The notes: generated from the sequence alone by a model not told the origin. A DNA stretch of 64,000 nt from Ascaphus truei (GCA_036426205.1 CM071573.1:71611240-71675239), one strand, 5' to 3'. Shown: positions 12,150 through 23,101, numbered from the stretch's first letter. Numbers and translations are program-made.

Positions 12150-12235
12150 ATGATAATAATAATACTAGTAATAATTTTACTTCACATTGCGCTTTTCTCC
12201 CAATGGGACTCAAAACGCTTCACAATGACTATATA
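12150..12235 (-). mobile_element. tRNA-derived SINE, 3' part (antisense, split)
   Basis: The reverse complement contains gagtcccattgggagaaaagcgc, the same tail as the SINE at about 14190. The 5' part lies at 12975-13141 on the same strand, the two being separated by the inverted-repeat element at 12285-12943. Confidence 0.75.
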
Positions 12236-12284
12236 TATTTATATATATATAGAGGTATCAGTACCGTGTTAGCCGAGCTTCAAT

Positions 12285-12943
12285 AATCAAAAAAATAAAT
12301 AGATGATACCGTTCTGTGGCTAACGAAATGCTTTTATTTGTGAGAGCTTTCGAGATACACTGATCTCTTCTTCCGGCGATGTTACAATGAATGAAGCAAG
12401 GATTACTTAAAAACAGTGTCTCTTGGAATGTTATCTGTGCTGGTCCTTCCCCTGGTGTGGATGTGTTTTATGGCTAGAGGTGTTAAATGGTTACTGAAAG
12501 CAAGTGAAGAAAGAGTGTGTATGTGTATCAGTGTGAATAAAAATGAATGGAGAGCCCACAGTATATACAGTGCTTTACACAAGGTGTGTGTGGAGTGGGA
12601 CTGGATATAAATGGTGTGGGTGGGTGTGGAAATGTGAGAGTTAGTAGCACAACTAAAAGTGTGTGTGGATACTTAGTGGTCCCTATTGGTGTATAGGGAT
12701 GGAAAAACAAGGAGTATTAGTATGTGTGAGAGACAGCTGTGTGTGCATACATATAGCACAGTATGTACAGACATGGCCTTTAGCGCTCATTCCAAGAGAC
12801 ACTGTTTTTAAGTTTACCTTTTGCTTCATTCATTGTAACATCGCCGGAAGAAGAGATCAGTGTATCTCGAAAGCTCGCACAAATAAAAGCATTTCGTTAG
12901 CCACAGAACGGTATCATCTATTTATTTTTTTATTTTTTTGATT
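12285..12943. mobile_element. PLE-type inverted-repeat element with paired hammerhead-like cores
   Basis: Two nearly identical arms, 12285-12430 and 12788-12943, are inverted around a unique 357-bp centre. Each arm carries a sequence resembling a Penelope-like element hammerhead: CGGAAGA, an A, a 5-bp stem GAGAT/ATCTC, then GAAA (12845-12872 on plus, 12348-12375 on minus). The first position group differs from the consensus CUGANGA at its second base. PLEs commonly insert with inverted partial copies. It interrupts an antisense SINE. No coding capacity. Confidence 0.7.
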
Positions 12944-12974
12944 ATATATATATATATATATATATATTTTTTAT

Positions 12975-13141
12975 TTAATTTTTTTTACAGGCACAAATCC
13001 CTGCCCAGATGAGCTTACAATTGCTTTTTTTGGTGCCCGAGGCAGTGAGAGATAAAGTGAATTTCCCAAGATCACTAGGAGCTGACACCAGGAATTGAAC
13101 TAGGTTCCAGATTCAAAGTCAGTGAGACACTCCTACTCCCT
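12975..13141 (-). mobile_element. tRNA-derived SINE, 5' part (antisense, split)
   Basis: The reverse complement shows the SINE middle (cactttatctctcactgcctcgggcacc-like, read in parts) and the tRNA-like head with the B-box region ggttcaattcc-like. It continues the fragment at 12150-12235. Confidence 0.75.
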
Positions 13142-13145
13142 AATG

Positions 13146-13587
13146 GAACGTATCAGTTTCTTCCTTGACTTGCATCAATTTTCTCCTCCCCATAGTGTCA
13201 CTAAGATCACAAATGTGTCAGCTTGCATTCTGTTGCCTAATCAAACATTATTGAAACATGTATTTATTTTGACAAAGACAATAGAAGGAGAATATTAAAT
13301 AACTGTTATTCTACCTGACATTGCTACACATACTGCAGCAATAAATATTGTATTTTGAATATTAATAGTTTCCTACGTTTTGAGGTTGTATATTCCAAAG
13401 AAGGTGTTTTTTTTATCAAACTCATTAGCTCGTGTCCGCCTCCCAGAAGTAGTAAAGGTTAATGCAATAAGGGAATAAATAAAATGCTTGCAATGGACAT
13501 GGCTTTCCTAAATATGAAAGAAGACCAAGGATTAAATAGTCTCAGATTGTACAACAGATAGGAACATGGGCCAAGTGAATCTCATAG
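13146..13587. other. unassigned AT-rich sequence
   Basis: No recognised feature. Confidence 0.4.
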
Positions 13588-14222
13588 AAAGAATGGCTCA
13601 GTGAGTAACGACGCTGACTCAATAAACCAGGGGTGCGCAAAGTTTTTTGGCTGTGCCCCCCGTGTCTCAGTCCCTGCTCTCGCGCCCCCCCCTCCCCCTC
13701 ACGTGTGACCCGGCGTGAAATGGCGTCGAGGGTCACGTGATGTGATGTCACGCGACCCCGCACCGTCATTTGACGTGTTGTCATGACAACACGGCATGTC
13801 ACATGACGCCGCGGCGTAATTTGATGCCACATTGTCATGGCGACGTGAGCAGACGCTGGCTGAATCCCGGTATGTACAGGTTGCAGAGGCCTCGCGCGGT
13901 CCCTGCCATTTAATTTAAATGCCTCGGAGAAGAGTGCCATGCCTCTGCAACCGCCCACGCCCCCCAGAAAAATACCACGCCCCCCCCAGTTTGCGCACCG
14001 CTGCTATAAACAATGACATAGTTTAATCTAATTCAATTCCTGTTGTCAGCACCTTGTGACCTTGAGGAAATCACTTTATCTCTCTGTGCCTCAGGCACCA
14101 AAAAAGTAGATTGTAAGCAGGAACAAGTCTGTAAAATGCCTATGTACTGTACCAGGTACTGTATGGTGATTGTGAAGAGGTTTGAGTCCCATTGGGAGAA
14201 AAGCGCTTTATAAAATAAAGTT
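13588..14222 (+). mobile_element. tRNA-derived SINE interrupted by a hAT MITE
   Basis: The head has an A-box-like ggctcagtgagtaacgac at about 13593. After the 376-bp insertion, the B-box-like ttcaattcc (14032), caccttgtgaccttgaggaa and the tail gtcccattgggagaaaagcg follow. These are RNA polymerase III internal promoter elements inherited from a tRNA. Related full copies lie at 14223-14459 and 43728-43995. Confidence 0.8.
13628..14003. mobile_element. hAT MITE inserted in a SINE
   Basis: Termini caggggtgcgcaaa and tttgcgcaccgctg are inverted repeats. TSDs caataaac (13620-13627) and ctataaac (14004-14011) match at seven of eight bases. The interior is GC-rich with repeated cgtca/tgacg motifs. 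Non-autonomous. Confidence 0.85.
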
Positions 14223-14459
14223 AGGAGTGGCTCAGTGAGTAAAGACACTGACTGGCATTGAGAGTTTGAAGCAGAGGAGCCTGGTTCAATTCCCTGTGTC
14301 CTTGGGCAGTCACTTTATCTCCCTGTGCCACAGGCACCAAAAACATAGATTGTAAGCTCCACGGGGCAGGGACCTGTGCCTGCAAAATGTCTCAGTAAAG
14401 CGCTAAGTAAATCTAGCAGCGCTATACAAGAACGTGCTATTATTATTATTATTATTATC
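14223..14459 (+). mobile_element. tRNA-derived SINE
   Basis: It begins ggagtggctcagtgagtaaa (A-box-like), has ggttcaattccctgtg (B-box-like) at 14283, a conserved tcactttatctccctgtgcc segment and ends in a (att)n tract at 14441-14459, the usual type of SINE tail. It directly abuts the previous SINE copy. Confidence 0.85.
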
Positions 14460-14739
14460 TGATGCCAAATGTGCCCATGTTTTTTGCTTAAGCCAAGAAG
14501 TTTTCCACAGAGGATTTTTGATGTCAATTCACTTTTACAGGATCTCCTAAATTTGGCTGCCATTGGGAATTTTCTAAAATTACCAAATATCTTCTAAGGA
14601 CCCAAATACCTACAACCGTGGAATTGCTGAAACATTATCATAGCCCTTTTTACAAAAAGCATGTGATGTTAATTGTTGAGTTAATATTACGTTTTACGAG
14701 GAAACCAACACTAAAGCAGCAATCCCGCATATTTGAACC
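14460..14739. other. unassigned AT-rich sequence
   Basis: No recognised feature. Confidence 0.4.
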
Positions 14740-15244
14740 TTGGCTACCCTCTCAAACAAAAGAAAACAAGCGCAGACGCAAATGGTGAAGTAAGTTCAAA
14801 TCAATTAATATATATTAAAAGGTATGATATCTGCGTACATCAGTGAAGACAAAAGTAGGCATATCGTGCACTTAGGTTAACATGTTACCCGGCACCGCCA
14901 GACGCACAGGAACCGTAGAACTGCAGCAACCGCCGTGTCACCAAGATGGGTGAGGTAACGCTGATCGTCCGTCGTTTTTAGGCCGTCACTGGCTGGCTTA
15001 GTCTGGCTCTACGAAGTCTGCAAGAACGTCTTTGAACCGTGCCCGCTGGAACCGCCGTCAGGCTCGTCTCTCCGGAAAGTCCACGTAGTTTTGTGGCCGA
15101 TTCGCGACTTGCCGTAAGGCAATCCTTGCCGCAAAGTGGATTGACGTCACGAGAAAGTTCGGAGCAAGTCTCTCTACACCTCAGCAATGGTATATGGCAG
15201 AGATATAACCGTAGGGGCTATATACTAAATACATCCAACGCACG

Positions 15245-15270
15245 TTTCATAGCATAAGCTACTTCATCAT
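15245..15270 (-). ncRNA. hammerhead-ribozyme-like motif (PLE)
   Basis: The minus strand reads ATGATGA, A, then stem GTAGC-TTAT-GCTAT closed by a terminal G-T pair, then GAAA. This has the spacing of the motif at 36696-36722. The first core base is A in place of C, so self-cleavage may be lost. The motif sits just inside the left arm, where the arm similarity ends. Confidence 0.45.
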
Positions 15271-15284
15271 GATGAACTGTATTT

Positions 15285-15665
15285 AGTATTTATTTATTTA
15301 TAAAATATTTTACCAGGAAGTAATACATTGAGAGTAGCCTCTCGTTTTCAAGTATGTCCTGGGCACAGAGTTAAGACAAATAATACATGGTTACAAATAC
15401 AGTTACATAATGAGCAGGGTATACATTATATACAAGACATTGCATGCACAGTTGAAGAAAATATATGTTATGGGCGTATGAAACAGTTACAGACCAGATT
15501 AAAGTGTGAGACAGCCTTAGATTTGAAAGAACTTAAACTGGTGGATGTGAGAGTCGCTGGTAGGTTGTTCCAGTTTTGGGGTGCACGGTAAGAGAAGGAG
15601 GAGCAGCCGGATAATTTGTTGAGCCTTGGGACCATGAACAGACTTTTGGAGTCAGATCTCGGGTG
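15285..15665 (-). mobile_element. LINE 3' tail (L2/CR1-type), antisense
   Basis: The reverse complement runs from a segment encoding the WNNLP-type end of reverse transcriptase, through gtgcccaggacatacttgaa, to tacttcctggtaaaatattt and an (aata)n end. The same tail appears at 32030-32275 (plus) and in part at 44765-44880 (minus). It lies in the centre of the PLE composite. Confidence 0.75.
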
Positions 15666-16331
15666 ATAGGTGCTGCATGTGGTAGTATATAGCCCCTACG
15701 GTTATATCTCTGCCATATACCATTGCTGAGGTGTAGAGAGACTTGCTCCGAACTTTCTTGTGACGTCAATCCACTTTGCGGCAAGGATTGCCTTACGGCA
15801 AGTCGCGAATCGGCCGCAAAACTACGTGGACTTTCCGGAGAGACGAGCCTGACGGCGGCTCCAGCGGGCACGGTGCAAAGACGTTCTTGCAGACTTCGTA
15901 GAGCCAGACTAAGCCAGCCAGTGACGGCCTAAAAACGACAGATGATCAGCGTTACCTCACCCATTTTGGTGACACGGCGGTTACGGCGGTTGCTGTGGTT
16001 CTACGGTTCCTGCGCGTCTGGTGGTGCCGGGTAACATGTTAACCTAAGTGCACGATGTGCCTACTTTTGTCTTCACTGATGTACGCAGATATCATACCTT
16101 TTAATATATATTAATTGATTTGAACTTACTTCACCATTTGCGTCTGCGCTTGTTTTCTTTTGTTTCAGTTCTAGGAGTGATTTCTCACTCCTATATCCAC
16201 AGCTGCAGACCTTATACCTTCCAAGGTTGTGTTATATTTATATCACTTAGGTGTATATGGGTTATATTCCCTTATTGCAATAGAGGGTTTCTTTGCGCAC
16301 TTAAAATCTGTTTTTTTTTGGCTACCCTCTC

Positions 16332-16870
16332 CCCTGATTTACTTGCCGATTTAGTTTCCCCGGTGTGTCCCTCCCATGTAGGAAAATTACAATGGCCACC
16401 AAACCACCAGGTCTTAATGGATGGCCGTTTAAATGTCCATGAGGGAACATTGCTAACAAGACTGGTAAATATCTCAGGAAACAAGGGGCCCCCAAAGCTA
16501 AAAATAGGGTAGTTCAGTTCCGGAGGACCCCCAACTACGAATTATGTAACAAATCAATAGCTAAATTAGGTGCTTTAACAAAGAGAGTGTGTTCACGATT
16601 TTCATAACATGTCACTAAATGGGGCAGGTGCTTTAAGCTTATTAACATTAATTTTATTTGATGCGCTGAGTGATCAATGTGATATATGGAATAATAGGCA
16701 CAGTTAGGCAGGAGTTAATGAAGCACTTATGAAAAGATGTACTAATATCAATTAGTGTCTTTCTGTTGTTATCCTTCACTATTAAACAAACTGCAGCTCA
16801 ATCTGCCTGAGAAATGTGCATTACATTGATACAGCAATTAAAAAATCACTTGTAAGCACATTAACATGTC
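16332..16870. other. unassigned AT-rich sequence
   Basis: No recognised feature. Confidence 0.4.
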
Positions 16871-16873
16871 TTA

Positions 16874-17361
16874 GGCTAAGGCCCCGCTCCCTCAGTCAGC
16901 GTGCCCGCACTGCAGACAGGCGGGGCGCTGACAGACACAGACCGCGATATGCGGTCTGTAGGGAGTGGAGCGGGAGGTGGGCGTGAAGGGGCGTGGCTTG
17001 AGCGGAGGGACCCGCTACTCCCCCCCTCCCTCCCTGGGCTCGGGCTGCAGGAGGGAGCTGCTGCGGGCTGCTGTAAGGTAAGCAGCTCCCTCCCCCTTCT
17101 GCCACAAAACACACACACTACCTTGAGTAGGAAGCTGCCTGATGACAGCTCCCGCCCCCGCCGCTGATTGGCTCATCAGCGAGCCACGTGACGCGTCACA
17201 GCTCGGGATCACAATTTTCTTGAATCCCCTGCCGGCTGACGCGTCACAGTGCGTAGTGAGCCGTCAGCGAGGGGGGACTGGGACCGGCTAGGGAGGATTC
17301 CCCTGCTGGTGGGGAACGCCGGGCGGCCGTCCGCGCCGCCGAGCGCAGCGGGTCCCAGCCC
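16874..17361. mobile_element. Harbinger-like MITE, GC-rich
   Basis: A 488-bp GC-rich island with TTA on both sides (16871-16873, 17362-17364). Left end ggctaaggccccgctcc and right end cgcagcgggtcccagccc are imperfect inverted repeats. The interior has repeated gacgcgtcaca motifs. Open frames in it are composition artefacts. It could be mistaken for a CpG-island promoter. Confidence 0.6.
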
Positions 17362-17364
17362 TTA

Positions 17365-18507
17365 GGCAGTTCTGCAACCCTGCTTTTCACCATTATCTCC
17401 CCACATACACTGCTTCCACTGCAGCAAGGGATTCTGGGAAATGACATGCAAATGAGCACACCGTGTCACCTTTGCCTTCAAATCCATTTTAACATGGGCC
17501 CCCTATAAGCTTATGCCTGCCGCATAACACAGCTTTTCAGCACATTAATGAAACTTGTAAAAATGAGACTAGAATATAATGAAAAGGACATGAAAACTGT
17601 GACTCCAAAACTGAATCAAATATATGAAAAGATGGTAAATGCAAGAAGGGTCTAAACAGAATGTAAACTATAAATTAAGATGTCCGTTGCATTGCATGAA
17701 AGGAGCAGAGATGTCTTGTGTATGTCTTAAATTCTCTAGGGTGGTTGCCATGCACAAAAACTGTTTAGAACGACTGATAGAAAACATGCATTATAATGGG
17801 GAAGAGGCTTGTAGAAATAATGGTGAACAGCTTCCAAATTATAAAAGACTAGTAATTATAATAACAAATCAAACTCGCAGTGGACGACTGGCCTGCCCTA
17901 GACTCTCGTTCTCTATTGCAATTGCTATACTTTTTTTTTATTGGGTTCCAACCCTATTATTTTCCCATGAATACATCTTTGTTTATTGTATGAGTAATCT
18001 ACAAAGCCAGCCCCTGCAGTCAAATTTATCCATTAAAACTGATTACATTCAGAGTGTATCCAAAGAATCTCAGAGGGCTTCAACCACATAAGAGAGTTTT
18101 GGGGGTAGACTGAAGTAGACTGAAGGGCAAGTCACTTGTGATATTGTCTCTTGGTAAAAGAACAATGAGGTTCATTTAAGATTGTTTTGAGGTCATATTA
18201 TGAAGCTAACTTCTATACAAAGGGGTGTAAAACATGCTATTCTAGCTCATTCTTAGTTTGTAACCACTTTGGGAACAGGGATTCTCCTCCTTGTGTTGAC
18301 TTTCAGATTAAGACCCAATTCCAGCTTTATGTTATCTTAAACAAGTTATTTATACCCATATACTTTAATATACAAAACCTATGCTATATACTCCTGGGGG
18401 TACTGATTAATTTAGCCTGTACATTCTGCAATGAATCTGCATACATGGTTAGCTCCATGAGATGTGATATCATCTAATTGATAGTAGAGGAAACCTACAA
18501 CAAACAT
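17365..18507. other. unassigned AT-rich sequence
   Basis: A plus-strand open frame at 17639-18091 (150 codons) has no recognisable domain, and its composition is that of the surrounding DNA. No repeat boundary seen. Confidence 0.45.
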
Positions 18508-18510
18508 TAA

Positions 18511-19000
18511 GGGGCCTATGCAGAGAGCAGCGAATTTTAAAATTGGCGAATTTATTAAAAAGTAGCTTTTTTGGAGAGTTTTATTCTCCATATGCAGAAA
18601 AGTGCGAATTCTGCTATGTTTAACATGGATGCGTGTGGCGAGTTTAAATTGGCGAGATGCGCGCTTCAGAAACGTGTAAAAACAAATTCGCGCCTTTTTT
18701 TTCCCTTTGCAATGGCCACGAGCGGCAGCTGTTTGCCAGTTTTTTCTGGCGAGGCAAAAAGGAGACAATCGCGCCATTTTATTGGCGCGAACAGCCGCTA
18801 GATGCCGTTCGCGCCTCTCTGCATACGGATATTTTTAAAACTGGCGAGATTGAGGTTCTCGCCAGCCGCGAGGCGAGTTTTACAAATAGAAAAGAAAAAT
18901 TGGCGCGTTTTTCGGAACTCGCCATTTTCTGCTGCTTTCTGCGCGATTTTCTCCAAAAAATGGCGAATTTCGAAATAGCGCTGCTCTCTGCATAGGCCCC
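18511..19000. mobile_element. PIF/Harbinger-type MITE
   Basis: The 490-bp element has near-perfect terminal inverted repeats (ggggcctatgcagagagcag at the left, ctgctctctgcataggcccc at the right) and a 3-bp TSD, TAA, at 18508-18510 and 19001-19003. These are the usual hallmarks of PIF/Harbinger. The subterminal and internal regions carry many ttggcga/tcgcca motifs in both orientations, a typical binding-site-like array. Non-coding; overlapping frames on both strands are chance. Confidence 0.9.
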
Positions 19001-19288
19001 TAAATGTGTCAAATAATATTTAGTAAAGGAACTTTATTTTGTTGCCCAAGTTGTTCCACTCGTAGCACCTCCCATAAGCCACAAGAATGCATCACAATCA
19101 TACTGATCATGTTCAGAGCACTTTAAAATAGAAGAAGAGAACCAAACAGTTTGAGCTTAATTAATTAGCTCACATCACACACACACGCACGCACGCAATG
19201 GGTGTGACAAGGATCTTTGCCTTAACAGATCGCCATCTAAAGTACACAGGCTGATGTGCTTTAGAGATCTCAAATAGAATGACATCCA

Positions 19289-19405
19289 TTTGTTTAATAC
19301 TTCAGTACTGTAAGGGCCAGCAGTGTATTTGTTTAATACTTCAGTACTGTAAGGGCCAGCAGTGTATTTGTTTAATACTTCAGTACTGTAAGGGCCAGCA
19401 GTGTA
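19289..19405. repeat. three perfect 39-bp tandem repeats
   Basis: The unit starts tttgtttaatacttcagtac and ends agcagtgta. Three copies are identical, implying recent expansion. Because 39 is a multiple of three, a frame stays open, but there is no other sign of coding. Confidence 0.9.
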
Positions 19406-20029
19406 ATAGCAAAGAGCATTACCAGAAACTCGCTGCCTTAATTTTATCTAAATCATTTGAGCTCCATCTGCAAGAACAGTAGCAAACTCAATTATTTCAT
19501 CGCTACTGTGGCTATTCTAACAACAGGGCAATTAATAAATGTCCCAGATTTCAGCAGATGTGATCATTAGTATCATTTTTGCTTCTGTTATTGATAGGTA
19601 ATAGATGGATAATTAATAGATGCAAAGCAAAAGAAATACACAACCTTATTTCCAGTGGAGGAACATAAACAAATGGCCAGTGGTAGTGTGCTAAAGGAGT
19701 TACATGCCACATCCCTATCTTCCTCCCCTCATAGAAACAGTGTTACTAAATCTTGCAGTTTCCTCTTTTGCAATATTGCAAAGATACATCTGTCCTCTGT
19801 TCCTCATCTACTTTAACACAAATGCATGCCCCCTTGCTCTCTCCCGCATAGATTACTGCAACATTCTGACCACCCTGCCTCACACCTCTCTCACTTACAA
19901 TTCATTCAAAGGCTCAAATCATCTCCTGCTCTTCTAGACGTGTTATCTGCTTCGGACTCCCTGAAATCTCTCTGCTGGCTTCCTATTCATCTCGGGATAA
20001 CCTACAACATTCTCCTCCTTTCCTCATGC

Positions 20030-20360
20030 AGCTTGCCTGTGCGCGCAACTGAGCGCCATGACGTCACATTCGCATGCAGCTGCGGCAATTCTTGTCCTGT
20101 AGGCAGACGCGACAGGGAGGCATGTCGAGGGTGTTTCGAGGGGCTTGGCCGTGACATCACAGAGCTGGTTCACCCTCATTGGGCGAACCGCTCACGTGAC
20201 CTGGCAATCGCGCGGCAAAGACAAAAAAGTTTGTCTCCGCAAGCAGCTCTCTGGCCAACGCTCACGTGCGCGTGCCCTATGTACGATCACATTACCCTAA
20301 TGTGATTCATCGCGCAGCTCTCTATCTCACACATGCACAAGCAGCATGGACTCGGCCTAA
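20030..20360. mobile_element. GC-rich MITE inside LINE
   Basis: A GC-rich block with mirrored cacgtg/tgacgtca-type motifs separates two parts of the LINE. It shares ggttc-attgggcgaacc-cgctcacgtga-type blocks with the element at 34490-34806 in opposite orientation. Ends are approximate. Confidence 0.5.
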
Positions 20361-20362
20361 GG

Positions 20363-20467
20363 CAGGAGTGGCCACTCCAGTCCTCAAGGGTAGGCTCAGT
20401 CATTGACTGAGCCACCGATTGAGCCACCTGTGCTGAAGCAGGGAAATCCGGAGTTGGCCACCCCTGC
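20363..20467. mobile_element. hAT MITE family A, internally deleted
   Basis: Ends caggagtggccactccag and ttggccacccctg are family A. The arms are shortened to about 105 bp in total. Confidence 0.75.
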
Positions 20468-20825
20468 TCTATGGCTTTACACTCCTATGCATCTCCATCC
20501 ATATATCTGAACTTTGATCTCTCATTACACACCTACTTACGCTTTACCCAAGGATGTCTCATGTTTGCACCTTTTACCTCTACAGCCCTCTCTCTCCTTA
20601 AACCCTTTTCACTAGCCTCTTCCTAACTGTGGCACTGTGGCATCCAGCACCTCCTCTTTACTGTACATTTTTAAATCCCAGCTGAAAATGCACCTCTTAA
20701 AAGAAGCCTCATTAAATTATTTACACCTACACTACTAACAGATACACTTGAGATCCCTGACTTGCACATTTAATAAATACACTTTAACGCCTAGTGTGTC
20801 TGTACGTCTCCCATTCTACCACTTA

Positions 20826-21111
20826 GGCCACGCTTATAGTGCCGGCGACGTCGCCCGAAAACAAATACATTGCCGCCACCGCCGCATGCGCTTATAGTGC
20901 GCGCGATGGCGACAAAGCGACGGAGCGGAAACTGGAAGCCGGCAAAATTTGATTTTTCAAGGGCTGTCGCGTCACGTGACGGCCCTTGAACAATTCAAAT
21001 TGCCGGAATCCCGCGACCCCGCCACCAGGCGAAACATAACTTTCGCCGATGGCGACGGGTGACGTCACCCGCTGCGTCGCCGTCACCATCGACGGCACTA
21101 TAGGCACGGCC
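20826..21111. mobile_element. Harbinger-like MITE inside LINE
   Basis: Left end ggccacgcttatagtgccgg and right end cggcactataggcacggcc are inverted repeats with a few mismatches. TSD TTA lies at 20823-20825 and 21112-21114. LINE sequence continues directly on either side. Confidence 0.75.
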
Positions 21112-21262
21112 TTAGATAGCAAGCTCTTCGGGACAGGGACTCTTTGAGGTATGTTACCATTTACTTGCTACTCTTGGTATCTCGATTCTTTGCTTTTTAT
21201 TATTCCTGCATTGTACATTTTGTAAAGTGCTTTGTATACTGTTGCCGCTATATAAATACAAT

Positions 21263-23034
21263 CACATATACATACAATAATTGCATACTAGGTGAGTCAT
21301 ATAAAAATCACCCATAATCAAGGTGGCTATTGCTGTCAAACAATAAAAGTTGTGTTTCTGAATGTACACGTATCATATGTTGGGGTACCTTATAAAAGAC
21401 CAACAAGAAAGTTTTATAGATGTGGCTACAGACCACTTCAAATCCATATGAAAAGGAGACCCGTGATACAGATTGCAGCATGCTTCCCAGTTACTTCCTG
21501 CCCCACTACACCTGTATGTGACAGCAGCTTTCATATGTAAAGACTTGGCACTTACACAGACACTGACATGTGAAAACTTCACACAGCCTTTTATTCTTGA
21601 CGCTGCGTGGATTTCATCTTCTTACAGCATCACAAATTACCAGGAGGCAAAACACACAAAAGTGCAGAACAGCATTTTTTTTTTTTTTTTGCATTTTCAG
21701 TTCTTATGTTCAAGTCTCAACTGAGACAAAATCAACACTTCAAAGGGCTTCTTCGTTGGGGTGCGCTGATAACTATTATTAGAGGTTATTCTAATAACAC
21801 ACTCCATATTTGTATGGATTTAAAATTGAACTGTTAAAGCCTACAAAATAAATAATAATAATAATAGTATACTTTTCCACAAAGGGCCGAAACATACAAA
21901 TAACCACAATATCCGTCAATTGCTTAATTGCAAGATTCGACCCTATTATTTATATTCTTGTAAATGACACACAACGCCAAAAACATATGAAACTGCAGTA
22001 GGAAATACAATAGAACAGAAACCAGACTAGTACCTTCCAGTGGGTACAAATAGCAATAGCATGCTTACAATAACTTCATATGGAAGCTGCATCTTATTTG
22101 CATTTCATTCAAATGTCTCATTTGCTGATACAAAAAGACTTTGTTTTCTAACTGCTGAAATTGTGTAAATTGTGCTTCTTGTAGAGGAGCATGTAAAAGA
22201 CCTAATTTATGTGGGGGGTGGGGGAAATAAACAGTTTATTACTTCAACCACAAGTGATTTGTTCCCGGAGAAGACACTAAATTTGTATTTGTATATGTTT
22301 TGACATTTTCTCTTTGGTAATATAAATTCCTCTCATTCTTTGAGCAACTTTGAATTTAGTGAATAAAGCTATTTACATGTTTCTAAAATCAAAGCACATC
22401 AAATTTGCTGATGGTAGACTTTATGTTATACATCATGTCAGCCACACATAGCTTGATAATTCATTACACATAAAAATATAAGTGCAGCCACCACTGGTGT
22501 GTACAAAAAGTGCATTACCACTCAGATATCAATGAGCATATAACAACATCATTACAATAATTAACAATATGAAGTATTGATAATTTGGACAGATATGATC
22601 ATGCCCCTTGTTTAGATTTGCAAAGAAAGTCAATGGGAAACCAATATGACATATATGAAGAACCACTGTGAGATCCTGATCATCACCTTTCCACATGACC
22701 AGGTTGCTTCGTGCTCTGCAGGAACCAGCGATGTGAAGGGCAAATGGCATAATTAGTTCAATTACTGTTTTCCCCCCACATAGCAAATGTATTCACCCAG
22801 ACATACAAAATGAGCTCTAATTACATTCTCTGTGGAGAGGAGTTTGTAAGTCTCAGAAAGCCTGATCACAACCAAAAATACAGGAATACAGATGGAAAAA
22901 TAAAACTACGGTCTATACTTCTAGGAGGTGAAGAGGAAACGCTTTCAGGTAAAGGGTTTGATGAGAAGTACTGTACCTGAGGTGCAACTTAAACAAGAAA
23001 ACAATGGAGAGTAATCAGCCTGCACTGGAAATGT
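21263..23034. other. unassigned AT-rich sequence
   Basis: No recognised gene or repeat. A poly-T run lies near 21676-21690. Confidence 0.45.
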
Positions 23035-23053
23035 ATATTTGCTGTGTGTATGT

Positions 23054-23093
<40 letters not shown>

Positions 23094-23101
23094 TTTGTGT
23101 T

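Larger units (their letters stand above)
14754..16317. mobile_element. Penelope-like element remnant, inverted-repeat composite
   Basis: Arms 14754-15227 and 15683-16165 are inverted copies with only scattered differences. The left outer end (aaaacaagcgcagacgcaaa) matches the 3' end of the GIY-YIG-encoding PLE at 36075-37713, which assigns the family. The whole insertion is bounded by a perfect 14-bp direct repeat, ttggctaccctctc, at 14740-14753 and 16318-16331. A hammerhead-like core lies on the minus strand at 15245-15270. The centre contains an antisense LINE tail. Open frames in the two arms mirror each other and are not credible proteins. Confidence 0.8.
19815..21262 (+). mobile_element. 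L2/CR1-type LINE fragment, interrupted by three insertions
   Basis: Translation of 19826-20020 gives LPHRLLQHSDHPASHLSHLQ-like sequence followed by ASDSLKSLCWLPIHLGITYN, matching the C-terminal part of L2/CR1 reverse transcriptases (the LDYCN and HWLP motifs in degraded form). The body resumes at about 20480 and again at 21115. It ends with gtaaagtgctttgtatactg and ttgccgctatataaataca, the typical 3' end. Insertions: GC-rich MITE (about 20030-20360), family-A hAT MITE (20363-20467), Harbinger-like MITE (20826-21111). Truncated and frame-broken. Confidence 0.8.

Noticed and set aside
13588..14459. tRNA-like A and B boxes suggesting tRNA genes
   Set aside because: No cloverleaf can be completed; a long non-tRNA body and (att)n tail make them SINEs.
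14978..15932. Two similar about 70-110-residue Arg/Ser-rich frames on opposite strands
   Set aside because: They are mirror images caused by the inverted-repeat arms of the PLE composite, with no domain similarity.
16874..17361. GC-rich island resembling a CpG-island promoter
   Set aside because: It is bounded by TTA and imperfect inverted repeats and shares motifs with other GC-rich MITEs, so a transposon origin is more likely.
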